Positions 4,530 to 14,100 of a stretch of DNA of 18,141 nt are shown in pieces. The position numbers and the translations under genes were made by a program. This DNA is from an uncultured Clostridia bacterium (GTDB lineage Bacteria > Bacillota > Clostridia > Lachnospirales > Lachnospiraceae). Each line of letters opens with the position of its first letter. Position 1 is the first letter of the stretch. The notes beneath the pieces are model-generated. The model was not told where the DNA came from. It did no database searches and saw only the letters and a program-made list of their open reading frames with translations. The stretch spans positions 1 to 18,141 of the forward strand of contig CAMZAI010000028.1 of the NCBI GenBank assembly GCA_947304065.1. Reading direction: 5' to 3'.

Positions 4530-6344
4530 TCAAAGATAATCTTCAAAATTCACGTATTTCCTCAGATACTCCATCGTATTGATACATTTCTCGTTGAAGA
4601 ACAGGACATGAAGATTATAGAGATAATCTTTTTGGTAAAAAGCCGATCTGCGAAGCTCAAGCCTGTAATATCCGGAACCGGGATAATCGCTGTATCTGTA
4701 GATACCCGCGAAATCGGGCGCCATTTCCTCAAGAGTTATATAACCGCTCTCGTAGTCTTTTATCAGGGCTTTTACGATCTCCTTCGTCTGATCGGAATAG
4801 AATTCCCTGTAATCGTAATACTGGTTCTTATCCATCAGGCAAAGCTCGCATGAATCGTACCTTGTCTTATCCGGATCACCGAATATCAGACTTACGGCAT
4901 TCTCAACAAAGAATTCGCTGAGATTTCTCGCGACCTTATACTCAGTCGGGATAAAGTAATTACGCTCGATCGTCTTGCCGTTTTCCAGGACGTATTCGTA
5001 ATTCAGACGGAATGCACCGGACACATTCAGCATGGTTACCAGATCGTCCTTATCCTCGATAATGCTGCGATGGCAATCCATCAGCATATCGATATCGTTC
5101 CTGTCTGTAAACGCGAATTCATAGCTGCTTACGTTTAACCTGATCTCCTTTACATCACTGTTGTCGGGAACATATTTCGTTACCCTGTCGCCGGCAAAGA
5201 GCAGACCAAATGAGATAGCAACGATAAAAGCCGTATATGTCCAGAATCTCTTTCCGATTCCCTTGAACACTCTGAAGCTCTTCCTGATGATCATTTCCGC
5301 GGCGATAAACGATATCACGCCGAAGATAACCAGCAGAACAAAAGTGGTAATAAGGATCTTTGTTGTGTAATTTATCGACGACATCAAAGTCTCTGTGATC
5401 ATCGTCGTGAAAAGGATCGCGAAGCTTATTCCGAAAACCCATCTGAATACCGGTTTCAAAAAGTCGATCGCAACGACGTCTCCTGCGTGCTCACTCTTGC
5501 GTCTGTTGTAGAGAAGAACCGCAGCGGCGATAAATATTGCGGTAACGACGAGCGAAGTGATGATCACCATCCAGAAACCGTAAGGCTTGTAGCATTCATA
5601 TACATTAGCCTCCACGAGTTTCTCATCGGCATAGAAATTAAAGCTGTTAAAGAACCTGAGCGGAGAAATAATCCCCAGTGGATTATTCTCCGGTATTGTA
5701 ACCAGTGAATCCGAAGATCCGTAGAACAGGTTCTGATAGAGTCCGTTCAGCAGCAGCGCCATAAGTTCTGAATAGAATATCAGGATCACGTACATCACCG
5801 GCGATGCTATATTGTGGCCGAATACGATCATGCAGAGCGCTGCAAGTGAGAAGAAAAACAGTTCCTCAACCGTGATCAGCAGCAGCCAGAATGAAAGAGC
5901 CTTGATCGCGTTCAGGCCGTCCGACCAGCATATAAAGTTCGTAAACAGATAAAACACCAGGTTCGGGATGAACATCATGCCGAGACCGGAGATAAAACCG
6001 TTCGACAGAAGCTGGTTGCGTGTCAGCGGCAGCGAATGATAGTAATAACACGATCTCTCATTGCCAAGGTACGAGAATACCGCAAGCGCCATAAACAGCG
6101 AGAATATCGCAGCTATCGGGAAACAGCTTTCCAGAGCGTCGTTGTAAATGAAATCTATCGTGCTGTGCCACATGTGCTCATTATCAACGCCGAAGAACTG
6201 CAGATGAAGCGATAAAAATGTCATCGCCGAAAGGAACCACAGCAGTATGAACGAATAACCGACCCATAAAGGCCAGAATCTCTTTCTGTTTTTTGTAAAC
6301 AGCGTCTTGTTGAAGAAATCAGAGGATGATGTCTTTGACTGCAT
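4530..6344 (-). CDS. ABC transporter permease of the YtrA/YtrB-type cassette
   Basis: A 604-residue integral membrane protein, the transmembrane partner of the ATPase just upstream. Hydrophobic segments lie at about 24-46, 75-94, 118-140, 150-176, 181-202, 256-279, 301-320, 329-353 and 367-385. After them comes a soluble, charged domain of about 215 residues (390-604), unlike simple ABC-2 permeases. The YYHSLPLTRNQLL motif (101-113) follows the second segment and is typical of exporters in this cassette type. The frame opens at 6404, but ATG 6344-6342 has GGAGGTGAGG just upstream and overlaps the ATPase stop by 26 bases, indicating translational coupling. Cargo unknown; Ytr-type systems are linked to cell-envelope antibiotics and wall stress. 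Ends at the 4466-4516 hairpin. Confidence 0.85.
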   Translation of the reverse strand: MQSKTSSSDFFNKTLFTKNRKRFWPLWVGYSFILLWFLSAMTFLSLHLQFFGVDNEHMWHSTIDFIYNDALESCFPIAAIFSLFMALAVFSYLGNERSCYYYHSLPLTRNQLLSNGFISGLGMMFIPNLVFYLFTNFICWSDGLNAIKALSFWLLLITVEELFFFSLAALCMIVFGHNIASPVMYVILIFYSELMALLLNGLYQNLFYGSSDSLVTIPENNPLGIISPLRFFNSFNFYADEKLVEANVYECYKPYGFWMVIITSLVVTAIFIAAAVLLYNRRKSEHAGDVVAIDFLKPVFRWVFGISFAILFTTMITETLMSSINYTTKILITTFVLLVIFGVISFIAAEMIIRKSFRVFKGIGKRFWTYTAFIVAISFGLLFAGDRVTKYVPDNSDVKEIRLNVSSYEFAFTDRNDIDMLMDCHRSIIEDKDDLVTMLNVSGAFRLNYEYVLENGKTIERNYFIPTEYKVARNLSEFFVENAVSLIFGDPDKTRYDSCELCLMDKNQYYDYREFYSDQTKEIVKALIKDYESGYITLEEMAPDFAGIYRYSDYPGSGYYRLELRRSAFYQKDYLYNLHVLFFNEKCINTMEYLRKYVNFEDYL

Positions 6345-7221
6345 AATCCTCACCTCCCAACTCATAAATGAAGATCTCTTCGAGCGTAAGCGGAAGCGCG
6401 TCAACGAGAACAGGCGAATACTTAGCTATCTTCTCCCTGCATTCTTCCTGAGTGCCGCGAACCACGAGCGTATAAATACTTCCGATCTTCGAGCTGTTGA
6501 TGATCTCGAAATCGTTGATTGTTGAAATATCGAAATCACCGGCAAATGCGACTTGAAGCTTCGTAACATTGCCCTGGAGCGACGAAAGCGATCTTTCAAG
6601 CAGTACCTTGCCCTTATTCATAATGCCTACGGTATCGCAGACATCCTCAAGTTCTCTTAAATTATGCGATGACACAAGCACGGTCGTGCCTCTCTCGCTC
6701 ACATCCTGCATCATAAGGCTCCATACCTGACGGCGCATAACGGGATCAAGTCCGTCCACGGGCTCGTCAAGGATCAGAACCTTCGGGTTGCAGCAGATCG
6801 CAAGCCAGAATGCGGCCTGCTTCTGCATACCCTTTGACATGCGCCTTACAGGCTTCTTCAGATCAATAATGCTGAACACGCCCTTCAGCCTCTCAAAACG
6901 CTCTGTATCGAATTCGGGGTAAAAACCCTTTACAAACTTCATCATGTCGACAATATTGTCGGCGCCGAATCTGAACAGATCGTCGGGTATGTACGCGATC
7001 TCGGCCTTTATTTTATTATTTTCGTATACAGGCTCGCCGTCTATCAGTATCTGCCCCTCGTCCTGCTTATATATACCTGTCAAATGTCTGATCAGTGTCG
7101 ACTTTCCGGCACCGTTCGGGCCTACAAGTCCGTAGACGGAGCCGGGCTCAACGTGCAGGTTAACGCCGTCGAGCGCATAGAAACCGTCAAACTGTTTCTT
7201 AACATCTATTGCTTTAATCAT
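6319..7221 (-). CDS. ABC transporter ATP-binding protein (YtrB-like)
   Basis: A 300-residue nucleotide-binding subunit that powers the adjacent permease. Walker A is GPNGAGKST (34-42), the signature is MSKGMQKQ (128-135), Walker B is VLILDEP (148-154), the D-loop is GLDP (157-160) and the switch histidine is H186 in VSSHNL. Where the Q-loop glutamine is expected the sequence reads AYIPDD (76-81), with Asp replacing Gln. About 90 residues follow the core, as in drug-export ATPases. Start ATG 7221-7219 has GGAG at 7230-7227. It is separated from the GntR gene by 65 bases and overlaps the permease gene. Confidence 0.92.
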   Translation of the reverse strand: MIKAIDVKKQFDGFYALDGVNLHVEPGSVYGLVGPNGAGKSTLIRHLTGIYKQDEGQILIDGEPVYENNKIKAEIAYIPDDLFRFGADNIVDMMKFVKGFYPEFDTERFERLKGVFSIIDLKKPVRRMSKGMQKQAAFWLAICCNPKVLILDEPVDGLDPVMRRQVWSLMMQDVSERGTTVLVSSHNLRELEDVCDTVGIMNKGKVLLERSLSSLQGNVTKLQVAFAGDFDISTINDFEIINSSKIGSIYTLVVRGTQEECREKIAKYSPVLVDALPLTLEEIFIYELGGEDYAVKDIIL

Positions 7222-7286
7222 GTTATCTCCAATCCGCGCCCAACTCCCCGGCGACTCTTGAAAAATACTCCCTTGTTTTTAGGTTA

Positions 7287-7655
7287 TCACTTATTACCAT
7301 CAAGTATTCCCTGAACATAATCCCTGATATCCCCTGCAGGAACGCCCATCTGAAGAAGCCTTTCAATCACTTCTTTCAGCTTCCCGTCGAGCTCGGCTCT
7401 CTTCCTTTCATCGAGATCCGGTCTCCCGCTCGAGAACGAACCCTTGCCGGAAACGGAATAAATGAAGCCCTCTGCCTCAAGCTCCCTGTAGGCGCGCTGT
7501 ATCGTGTTCGGGTTGATAGACATCTTAACTGCAAGATCCCTTACAGAAGGGAGTTTCTCATCCTTGGCGATCGCCCCCGCGAGCATCAAGGTCTTCAGGC
7601 CGTCTTTGATCTGCTCATAGATCGGCCTTGAATCACGGTAATTGATATTGATCAA
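7287..7655 (-). CDS. YtrA-family GntR transcriptional repressor
   Basis: A 122-residue regulator with a winged helix-turn-helix and a short dimerisation tail, as in the YtrA subfamily, without the large ligand domain of other GntR proteins. The N-terminus ININYRDSRPIYEQI is characteristic, and KLPSVRDLAVKMSINPNTIQRAY is the DNA-binding helix region, split here as KLPSVRDLA plus NPNTIQRAY. Start choice: a GTG at 7664-7662 overlaps the SD itself, whereas TTG at 7655-7653 sits 8 bases past AGGGAGG (7670-7664) and gives the family-typical N-terminus, so I use TTG. It is the first gene of the operon and should repress it through the palindrome at 7731-7761, with relief by envelope stress or a ligand unknown. 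Confidence 0.9.
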   Translation of the reverse strand: MININYRDSRPIYEQIKDGLKTLMLAGAIAKDEKLPSVRDLAVKMSINPNTIQRAYRELEAEGFIYSVSGKGSFSSGRPDLDERKRAELDGKLKEVIERLLQMGVPAGDIRDYVQGILDGNK

Positions 7656-7730
7656 AAACGGCACCTCCCTTCTGTAAGGTAAACTTCCACTCCCAATGAC
7701 TCCTACACTGTTATACGCATAAGTATAAAA

Positions 7731-7761
7731 ATAAGTGTACTAGGTCATCTAGTACACTTAT
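7731..7761. promoter_or_regulatory. YtrA-type operator, perfect 13-bp inverted repeat
   Basis: ATAAGTGTACTAG (7731-7743) and CTAGTACACTTAT (7749-7761) are perfect complements around GTCAT. The AGTGTAC...GTACACT form matches operators known for YtrA-subfamily GntR regulators. It overlaps the -10 and the start region of the operon promoter, so binding would block initiation. A second smaller dyad, TTATAC 7711-7716 with GTATAA 7723-7728, contains an ATAAGTATA half-site-like match and may be an auxiliary site. Confidence 0.8.
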
Positions 7762-7785
7762 ACATCACTTTAAATCATTTGTCAA
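7757..7785 (-). promoter_or_regulatory. Promoter of the GntR-ABC operon
   Basis: On the minus strand a consensus TTGACA (7785-7780), a 17-base spacer and TATAAG (7762-7757). The start is expected near 7750, inside the operator. Confidence 0.75.
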
Positions 7786-7794
7786 GACATAATG

Positions 7795-7821
7795 TGAGCC
7801 CTCCGAAAAACGGAAGGCTCA
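7795..7821 (-). terminator. Hairpin at the end of the carbohydrate operon
   Basis: TGAGCCTTCCG and CGGAGGGCTCA on the minus strand form 11 pairs with one U-G around a UUUUU loop, 6 bases after the kinase stop. The stem is better on the minus strand than on the plus, where a C-A mismatch appears. The tail (CATTATGTCTT) is only moderately U-rich, so termination may be partial, and leakage would run into the GntR promoter region. Confidence 0.6.
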
Positions 7822-7827
7822 TTGGCT

Positions 7828-8940
7828 TTATTTATACTTTTCTACTATATCTCTCATCTGCTCCCACTTGCGCTCCATATCCTTAACAAGCTCGATCTGG
7901 GTATGCGCACGGTCGAGATTATGGTTTTCGCGGTGTATCATGAAATAAGTATCACCCTGCAGATGATCGGTCAGGAATCTCATACCGCATTCGAGCGTCA
8001 TATTCTTCGCTCCGTAAGGAAGAAGTCTGATCTCCTCCTCTGTAAGAGCTCCGCCGCAGCCTTCGAGGTATCCCTTTACATAGATCTCGAACAGTTCAAG
8101 GGAAAGCGTAACCTTTGAAAGATCCTGCTCATCCTCTGCAGCCGTATTGGCGCCGAATCTGATCGAATCACCGAAATCAAATACTGAAAGTCCCGGCATA
8201 ACCGTATCAAGGTCGATAACGCAGATTCCTTTTCCGGTCTTCGCATCAAGCATGATATTGTTAAGCTTCGTGTCGTTATGCGTAACTCTTAAGGGGATCC
8301 GCCCCTCGGCAAGAGCCTTTGCGCAATATTCCATGTCCTGCTTATGAGCCCTGAAAAATTCGATCTCTTCGGCAACGCCCGCGGCGCGGCCGCAGATATC
8401 TTCCTCCACGGCGCGCTCGAACGTCTCATATCTTTTTGGAGTATTATGAAAATCAGGGATCGTCTCAACCAGCTGCGATGCGTCGAATCCGGCCATCTGG
8501 CCCGAAAAGCTTCCGAACGCCACGCCGCTCTGATAAAAATCATCTGTATCGCGAACCTTGTCAAGGCTGACGGAATCAGTTATGAACTTGTACATTCTCC
8601 AGTAGCTTCCGATGCTGTCCTTATAATAAGCGATGCCTTCGCGTGTACGGACCGGATTAAGGGTCTCCCTTTCGGGATCTCCTCCGCGGGCAATGATCTG
8701 CTCACGAAGATAATCGGTAACGAGTACCACATTCTTCATCAGCGATACGGGATCCTTGAAAACATCGTTGTTCATTCTCTGAAGGATGTATTTCTTCTCT
8801 TTGTCCCCATCCTTGCATATAACAAGAAAAGTATCGTTGATATGTCCGTTTCCGTATTTCTCGCAGCTTACGGCAGTCTCGGGAAAATCAAACGCTTCCA
8901 GAGCTTCAAGCTTTTTGGAACATAATTCTTCACGTGTCAT
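7828..8940 (-). CDS. N-acetylhexosamine 1-kinase-like phosphotransferase
   Basis: A 370-residue APH/choline-kinase-fold enzyme resembling NahK of Bifidobacterium longum (about 359 residues), which phosphorylates GlcNAc or GalNAc at C1 with ATP. Visible landmarks: the N-terminal KYGNGHINDTFLV (28-40) and ILQRMNNDVF (52-61), both close to NahK as I recall it; the Brenner motif HNDTKLNN (221-228) with catalytic D223; the metal-binding IDLDT (242-246); and DFGDSIRFGAN (255-265). Last gene of the operon, 18 bases after the nucleotidyltransferase. AGGA precedes the ATG. Paired with that gene, it would give sugar 1-phosphate and then nucleotide sugar. Homoserine or other small-molecule kinase activity is less likely given the NGHIN and HNDTKLNN context. 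Sugar preference is inferred. Confidence 0.82.
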   Translation of the reverse strand: MTREELCSKKLEALEAFDFPETAVSCEKYGNGHINDTFLVICKDGDKEKKYILQRMNNDVFKDPVSLMKNVVLVTDYLREQIIARGGDPERETLNPVRTREGIAYYKDSIGSYWRMYKFITDSVSLDKVRDTDDFYQSGVAFGSFSGQMAGFDASQLVETIPDFHNTPKRYETFERAVEEDICGRAAGVAEEIEFFRAHKQDMEYCAKALAEGRIPLRVTHNDTKLNNIMLDAKTGKGICVIDLDTVMPGLSVFDFGDSIRFGANTAAEDEQDLSKVTLSLELFEIYVKGYLEGCGGALTEEEIRLLPYGAKNMTLECGMRFLTDHLQGDTYFMIHRENHNLDRAHTQIELVKDMERKWEQMRDIVEKYK

Positions 8941-8958
8941 TTTAATTCCTATCCGTGA

Positions 8959-9879
8959 TCACCACAGCTTATCGGGATATACTCCCTGTGCCTTTAAGGC
9001 GCTGATAGCGTTCACAACATTTTCTTTGTCTTCCTTGTAGGTTACGCCGAACCACTTATCCCTGCTGCGAAGAACCCTGACTGTCGCTTCGTTCTTCTTA
9101 AGGAGTTCCTGCACCGCTGTCGGGAGGTAATGCTCGCTCTTCATGGGATTTAACGGTACTTCGGTCTCCAAAAAACTTAGGAAAGACTTTTCGAGCTCAC
9201 CCAAAATGCTCTTTCTGAATCCCCATAAGTTCATGGAAACCGTGAGGTCGGGCGAAATGTCCTGCCAGGTTTCGCCTCCGTCCTCAGAAAAGGCGGCAGA
9301 ATCGCCTTTTTTGATGATCTTTGTTTTTTCTTCGATATTTACGAGATATCCGTTCTCGTCAACGGTGCACACTCCGCGTGAAACAGAGCCGTTCTCGGTA
9401 AGAGTATTCGCAAGGATATATCCTACCATGCAGTAATCATGCGAAGCATCGTCAGTTTCAATATTTAACGCATCGTAGATCATCTTGAATGCTTCCGGAC
9501 CATAGTAGTCGTCGGCATTGATAACCGCAAAAGGCTCGTCGATCGCATCCTTTGCGCACCAGATCGCATGACCTGTGCCCCACGGCTTTGTTCTGCCCTC
9601 GGGAACGCTATAAGCTGCGCCGGGCAGCTTATAGAGCTCCTGATAGACATAATCAACATCAACCACTTTTGAAATACGGTCTCCGACAGTTTCCTTGAAT
9701 TCTTTTTCGATCTCTTTCTTGATGATAAAGATCACTTTCTTAAAACCGGCCCTTAGCGCATCGTAGATGGAGAAATCCATTATGATATGTCCGTGGTCGT
9801 CGACCGGATCGATCTGCTTGAGACCGCCGTAACGGCTTCCCATGCCTGCCGCCATAATGACCAATGCGGGTTCTTTCAT
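8959..9879 (-). CDS. Sugar-1-phosphate nucleotidyltransferase
   Basis: A 306-residue NTP_transferase-fold enzyme, cytoplasmic, expected to couple a sugar 1-phosphate to UTP or another NTP. The N-terminal MAAGMGSRYGGLKQ (9-22) is the nucleotide-binding signature. GTGHAIWCA (101-109) and NADDYYG (121-127), whose aspartates would bind the metal, follow. A central insert around residues 185-210 (KTKIIKKGDSAAFSEDGGE region) and the C-terminal WFGVTYKEDKENV segment are like others of this bacterial subgroup. Start ATG lies 3 bases after the oxidoreductase stop, with GGAG within that gene's end, so the two are coupled. Base and sugar specificity are not readable. The kinase next door suggests it uses that enzyme's product. 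Confidence 0.85.
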   Translation of the reverse strand: MKEPALVIMAAGMGSRYGGLKQIDPVDDHGHIIMDFSIYDALRAGFKKVIFIIKKEIEKEFKETVGDRISKVVDVDYVYQELYKLPGAAYSVPEGRTKPWGTGHAIWCAKDAIDEPFAVINADDYYGPEAFKMIYDALNIETDDASHDYCMVGYILANTLTENGSVSRGVCTVDENGYLVNIEEKTKIIKKGDSAAFSEDGGETWQDISPDLTVSMNLWGFRKSILGELEKSFLSFLETEVPLNPMKSEHYLPTAVQELLKKNEATVRVLRSRDKWFGVTYKEDKENVVNAISALKAQGVYPDKLW

Positions 9880-9882
9880 GAC

Positions 9883-11151
9883 TTATTTCTCCTCTCCGGG
9901 CTTGCTGTTCCTTAATTTGTCCATGTAGAATACCTGGCCGCTGACTCTGGACTGTTCCGCGGCGTAAGCCATAAGATGGCTCTCTACCGACTGCTCTATG
10001 CCTGAGCGTATCTGCACAGTTTCTCCCTTATGCTCAAGGGCTGTGAGGAAGTCCATGGTCAGACGGTAGTCGCCGCCGCCATGGAAGCCCTCTTCGCTGT
10101 TGACATCAACCTTGCGAGTTTCGCCCTCGTAAAGATAATTGGAAGAATACTTGGTAACTGTAATGAAATCCTCGGAGTCATCACCGCAGATGTCTCCGTT
10201 CTCGCACATAACCTTGATGGTCCTGTGCATCTTGTTCGTAAGGCCGCTCAGATGGAATGTGGCCGTTACGCCGTTCTCAAACTCGATATCCGTAACCTGG
10301 TTGTCACATACGTTATTGTCGCAGTCAAATACACAGCGGCCGTAAGGACCCTCACGGAGAGCCTTTAAGATGCCTTCCTCGGTCTGATCCTCGGTAAGTA
10401 CCGTTGCGGGCCATGCACCCTTGATCGGAAGATATGCTTTCTTTCCGTCAAAACGGCACTCATCCGCGCAGGGACAGTCAAGACATCTCGCAGCAGCTCC
10501 CTTCGGTGCGTTTTCCTTCCTGAAGTAGGAAAGATTACCGAAGGAGGATATCTTTTTGCAATTGCTGCCGACCAGCCAGAGAAGGATATCCATATCATGA
10601 CAGGACTTCTGCATGATGATGGGGCTGGACAGATCCGAGTTGCGCCAGTTTCCGCGAACGAATGAATGAGCCATATGGAAATTGCCCACATTCTCCGCGT
10701 GCTGAATGGTAATGACTCTTCCGAGTTCTCCGGAATCAATGATATTCTTGATCGTCGAGAAGAATTTGGTATAACGAAGTACGTGGCAAACGACTATCAT
10801 TACGCCCTTTTCCTTGGCCTTGTCGCGTATCTCGATGCACTCGCGCACATCGGGCGAGATAGGCTTCTCGAGCAGGATATCATAGCCGAGGTCCATGGCG
10901 GCCATAGCATGCTCATAATGATCTCTGTCCATGGTCGCCAGGATGATCGCGTCAGCGACCTTCCCCAGTTTATAGAACTCCTTTACATCGGAGAAAGACA
11001 TATCGGACGGTATTTTAAACTCTTCGCAGGCAATCGCGCGTTTTTCTTCGCTTATGTCGACTACCGCAACTATTTGAGCTCCGGCTTTTTCGTAGGCATA
11101 TTTGGCGTATATCATGCCTCTCTGCCCCGCACCGATTATTGCAAGTTTCAT
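9883..11151 (-). CDS. Gfo/Idh/MocA-family oxidoreductase with cysteine cluster
   Basis: A 422-residue NAD(P)-dependent sugar dehydrogenase-like enzyme, cytoplasmic. The Rossmann loop GAGQRG is at 7-12, the EKP motif at 95-97, and the CHDMD segment (184-188) has the family's usual catalytic histidine (H185). Between them and the C-terminus lies an insertion with CLDCPCADEC (223-232) and further cysteines at 273, 277 and 282, a set that could hold a metal or iron-sulfur centre. It is longer than the family's usual 330-380 residues. Some relatives act as glycosidases by a redox mechanism, so hydrolysis of an imported glycoside is an alternative to simple oxidation. Its ATG overlaps the surface-protein stop as ATGA, with GGGGAG upstream. 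Confidence 0.85.
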   Translation of the reverse strand: MKLAIIGAGQRGMIYAKYAYEKAGAQIVAVVDISEEKRAIACEEFKIPSDMSFSDVKEFYKLGKVADAIILATMDRDHYEHAMAAMDLGYDILLEKPISPDVRECIEIRDKAKEKGVMIVVCHVLRYTKFFSTIKNIIDSGELGRVITIQHAENVGNFHMAHSFVRGNWRNSDLSSPIIMQKSCHDMDILLWLVGSNCKKISSFGNLSYFRKENAPKGAAARCLDCPCADECRFDGKKAYLPIKGAWPATVLTEDQTEEGILKALREGPYGRCVFDCDNNVCDNQVTDIEFENGVTATFHLSGLTNKMHRTIKVMCENGDICGDDSEDFITVTKYSSNYLYEGETRKVDVNSEEGFHGGGDYRLTMDFLTALEHKGETVQIRSGIEQSVESHLMAYAAEQSRVSGQVFYMDKLRNSKPGEEK

Positions 11152-14100
11152 TTTACTCCCCTTTTCTTAAGCAAGAATATTGCTCCGCCGATAAGAGCAG
11201 CTCCGCCTACACCGCCGATGATCCACCAGATCGCGTTGCTCTTGGACTCCTTGGGCTCCTCGCGCTTTGCGGGTGCCTCTGTGGGCTGCGCAGGTGTGCT
11301 CTCGGTATTTGACGATGTCTCGCTCTTTCCGGTATTTTCGTTTGTATTATCTGCAGGCGCCTCTGTAGGTTCGGGCTCATCAGCCTTTGCCGCGCCTGTA
11401 TGGATCGTGTAAAGCTCATACGAACCGTCGTCCCAGCACTCCCTGTTGGCAAGCCATACAATGTCGTGACGCGCATCGGATGTATTGATCTTTACGCAAA
11501 CCGTATAATCTTCCTCTGTCAGATCGGCAGGGATGTTAAGCTTCATGTCTGTTGTTGTTCTGCCGGGAAGCCAGTTCCTCATATCGAGGCCTTCCTGCTT
11601 CTCTTCATAACAAACGTTCCCGAGGACATCACGAAGCTGAAGTGTAATGTCGCAGTTGTAGTAAATAGGAGCTACGCCGTAGTTGATCCAGGTAACCGAA
11701 AGAGGATTCTCGGCGCCGGTGATCAGCTGATCGGGCTTGGTGATGCTGTAAACTCCGTAGTTATATCCCATAGTCGAGAACATGGTCTCGATGTTGTATC
11801 TCATCTCCTCGTACTCGGGATTGTTTGTCTTGTAGTCGCATGCCGAGCAGGGACCGAGCCATGTGGTATGGCTGTCTCTGATCTGTCCGAGAACAGTAGC
11901 GATATTCTCGTTCAGGGCGTTGGTGCGGAAGTCACCGTTAGCGAACTCACCGCCCGAGTAATTAAGCTTCCACCAGTCGGGCATAGCGCTGGCCGCGATG
12001 TCTTCAGGTGTGGAGCCGGGCATATCGGTATTACCGGACGCAGCCCACTCAAGGAAAGTAGGTGTGCCGCCGTCGCTCGTTACGCCGAAGATATCGTTGT
12101 AGAGACCCCAGTTGTTCTCAGCCGCAACCGCATAAGGCTTTCTGATGCCGACACGAACGTTATGGAACGCGTCAACATATGCCTGCATGTACTGCTGCGC
12201 AAGCGCGGGATCGGGGAACTCACCCGTTCCGGTAGGCCATGTATGGAACTCTGCCCAGTGTCCGAGCGAGCCGACTTCTACGTAAGCGCAGATTGAAGGA
12301 TCGTCATAGCGCTCCGCGAAAGCCTTGATCGCATTGGCATGATACTCAAGGAGCTTTGCGCTCTTATAGTTGGGTGAGAAGCCTACGCCGCCGAGCAGGT
12401 CTCTGATGGTCTGCCCGAGGTACCATGTTCCGGGGCCCTCGCCCTCTGCGTTTTCCTCTTCGAGCTCGTCATAGAGCCACTGAGGGATATCCATTCTCTT
12501 GATATTGGGATCACCGTTAACAATGTTAGGGTTATCCATTACGAAACGGAATACCATGCGGCAGCCCTGGTCCTGCCATTTCTTGAACTGGTACTGCTCT
12601 TCGATCGCGTCGAACGCATACTCGCCCTTAACGGGTTCAAGCTCGCTCCACTTGATATCGACGTAGATAAGATTGTGTTCCGCTGCGATGGTATCAACAT
12701 CACCCTCGTAAGTGTCGGCCCAGCCGACCCATCCCTTGAAGGGATTGTTATGGAATCTGAAATCAGCCTGAGGGTAGAACATGCCTTCCTCGCGGTTCTC
12801 CTCGATCGTCTTTGAAACGTTGAGGTAACCCTCTGCGGGAAGAATGTACTCACCGTTGTTTGAATTCGCGGCGATTTTTACCTGATTGGGATTTCCGATG
12901 TCAGACAAATAAAGCTGCATAAGCACATTATCCGTCTCATAATTCATGTAAACGCTCACGCCGTCATTGGCATGTGAATTATCACCCGTTACAGCGTAGA
13001 GCTGACCTTTTTCGATAACATAATCAACACTCTCACGGTCATCGTACTTGTAGCCGGTGTCGCCGGTGCTGATGTAATAAGTATTCACGGTTGAAAGATC
13101 TCCGTTGCCGAGGATCATGGTGTAGAGCTTTTCATCCGACTTGATCGCAACGAGGTTAACGTTGCTCTGATGTCTCGCTGTGTTGCATACTGCGTTCCAG
13201 TCAGAGAAATCAAAATCCTCTGCCGTGATGTCGAATGTGATCCCGTACTTGGGAACCTTTGCGAAGGAACCGTTCATATCGTCTCTGGCGGGAGTAAAGC
13301 CTTCGGGAGTCTTGCGCTCGTAGGTAGCCTCATCTGTCTGGACGTCGTTTCTGTCGATGCAGACATAGAGATCGTCGCCGATGGCTTCGGTGAACTCCTG
13401 CATGGTTGCAATGGGAACAATGTATTCCGCGCAATATGTTCCGGGCTCGGAGGTCTTTGCGAATACCTTGTCGAAGCCTTCAACATACTGCTTCTTCATG
13501 TTCCACTCCAAAATAACAGCATCAGTTGTGTAGAACATCTCGAGATTTCTGTCGGGGCCGTATGAATACCAGTCCTGGAACAGAACATCTCCTGTGTAAT
13601 GAGTCGCATATCCGCTGTGGATAAAACCGGTACGGTCATCATTGTCGGTACCGATGAAAAGACTCGTTGTGTAGGCTGCCGATGATTCGGGATCGGTCAC
13701 GCCTTTGATGTAAGTCATTACATAAAGATTGTCATTGTCACGGATCGCGTAAAGGTCACCGAGAGACCCTTCGCCGTGTCCGATGGGCTCAAGTCCTGCC
13801 CAGTCGCTGTCATCACCGTCAAGAGTGATGACCGGCATAGCCTCAGTAAGAGGTGCCGTAACTTCGAGGAAAACTTCCTCGTCAGGAAGATCGGGATCGA
13901 TGTCCGGCAGATATTCCTTGCCGTCCTTGATGCGAACGTAGTAAACATCATCTCCGCCTTCGAGCATCGTGGTAGGGATCACAACCTCAAAACCGTCGCC
14001 GGCCTTGTAGAAGTTCTTGATCGGAGTACCTGTGTCGATCCTCTTTCCGTCTTTTAATTTGAATATGCTTCCGTTGGCCTTTAATTCGTAGGTTGCGGAA

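Noticed and set aside
7653..7664. GTG at 7664 as start of the GntR gene
   Set aside because: It overlaps the SD; TTG at 7655 has correct spacing and gives the subfamily's N-terminus.
10666..12296. Two long plus-strand open frames (248 and 298 codons) opposite the oxidoreductase and surface-protein genes
   Set aside because: They are shadows of well-supported minus-strand genes, with no ribosome site or domain of their own.
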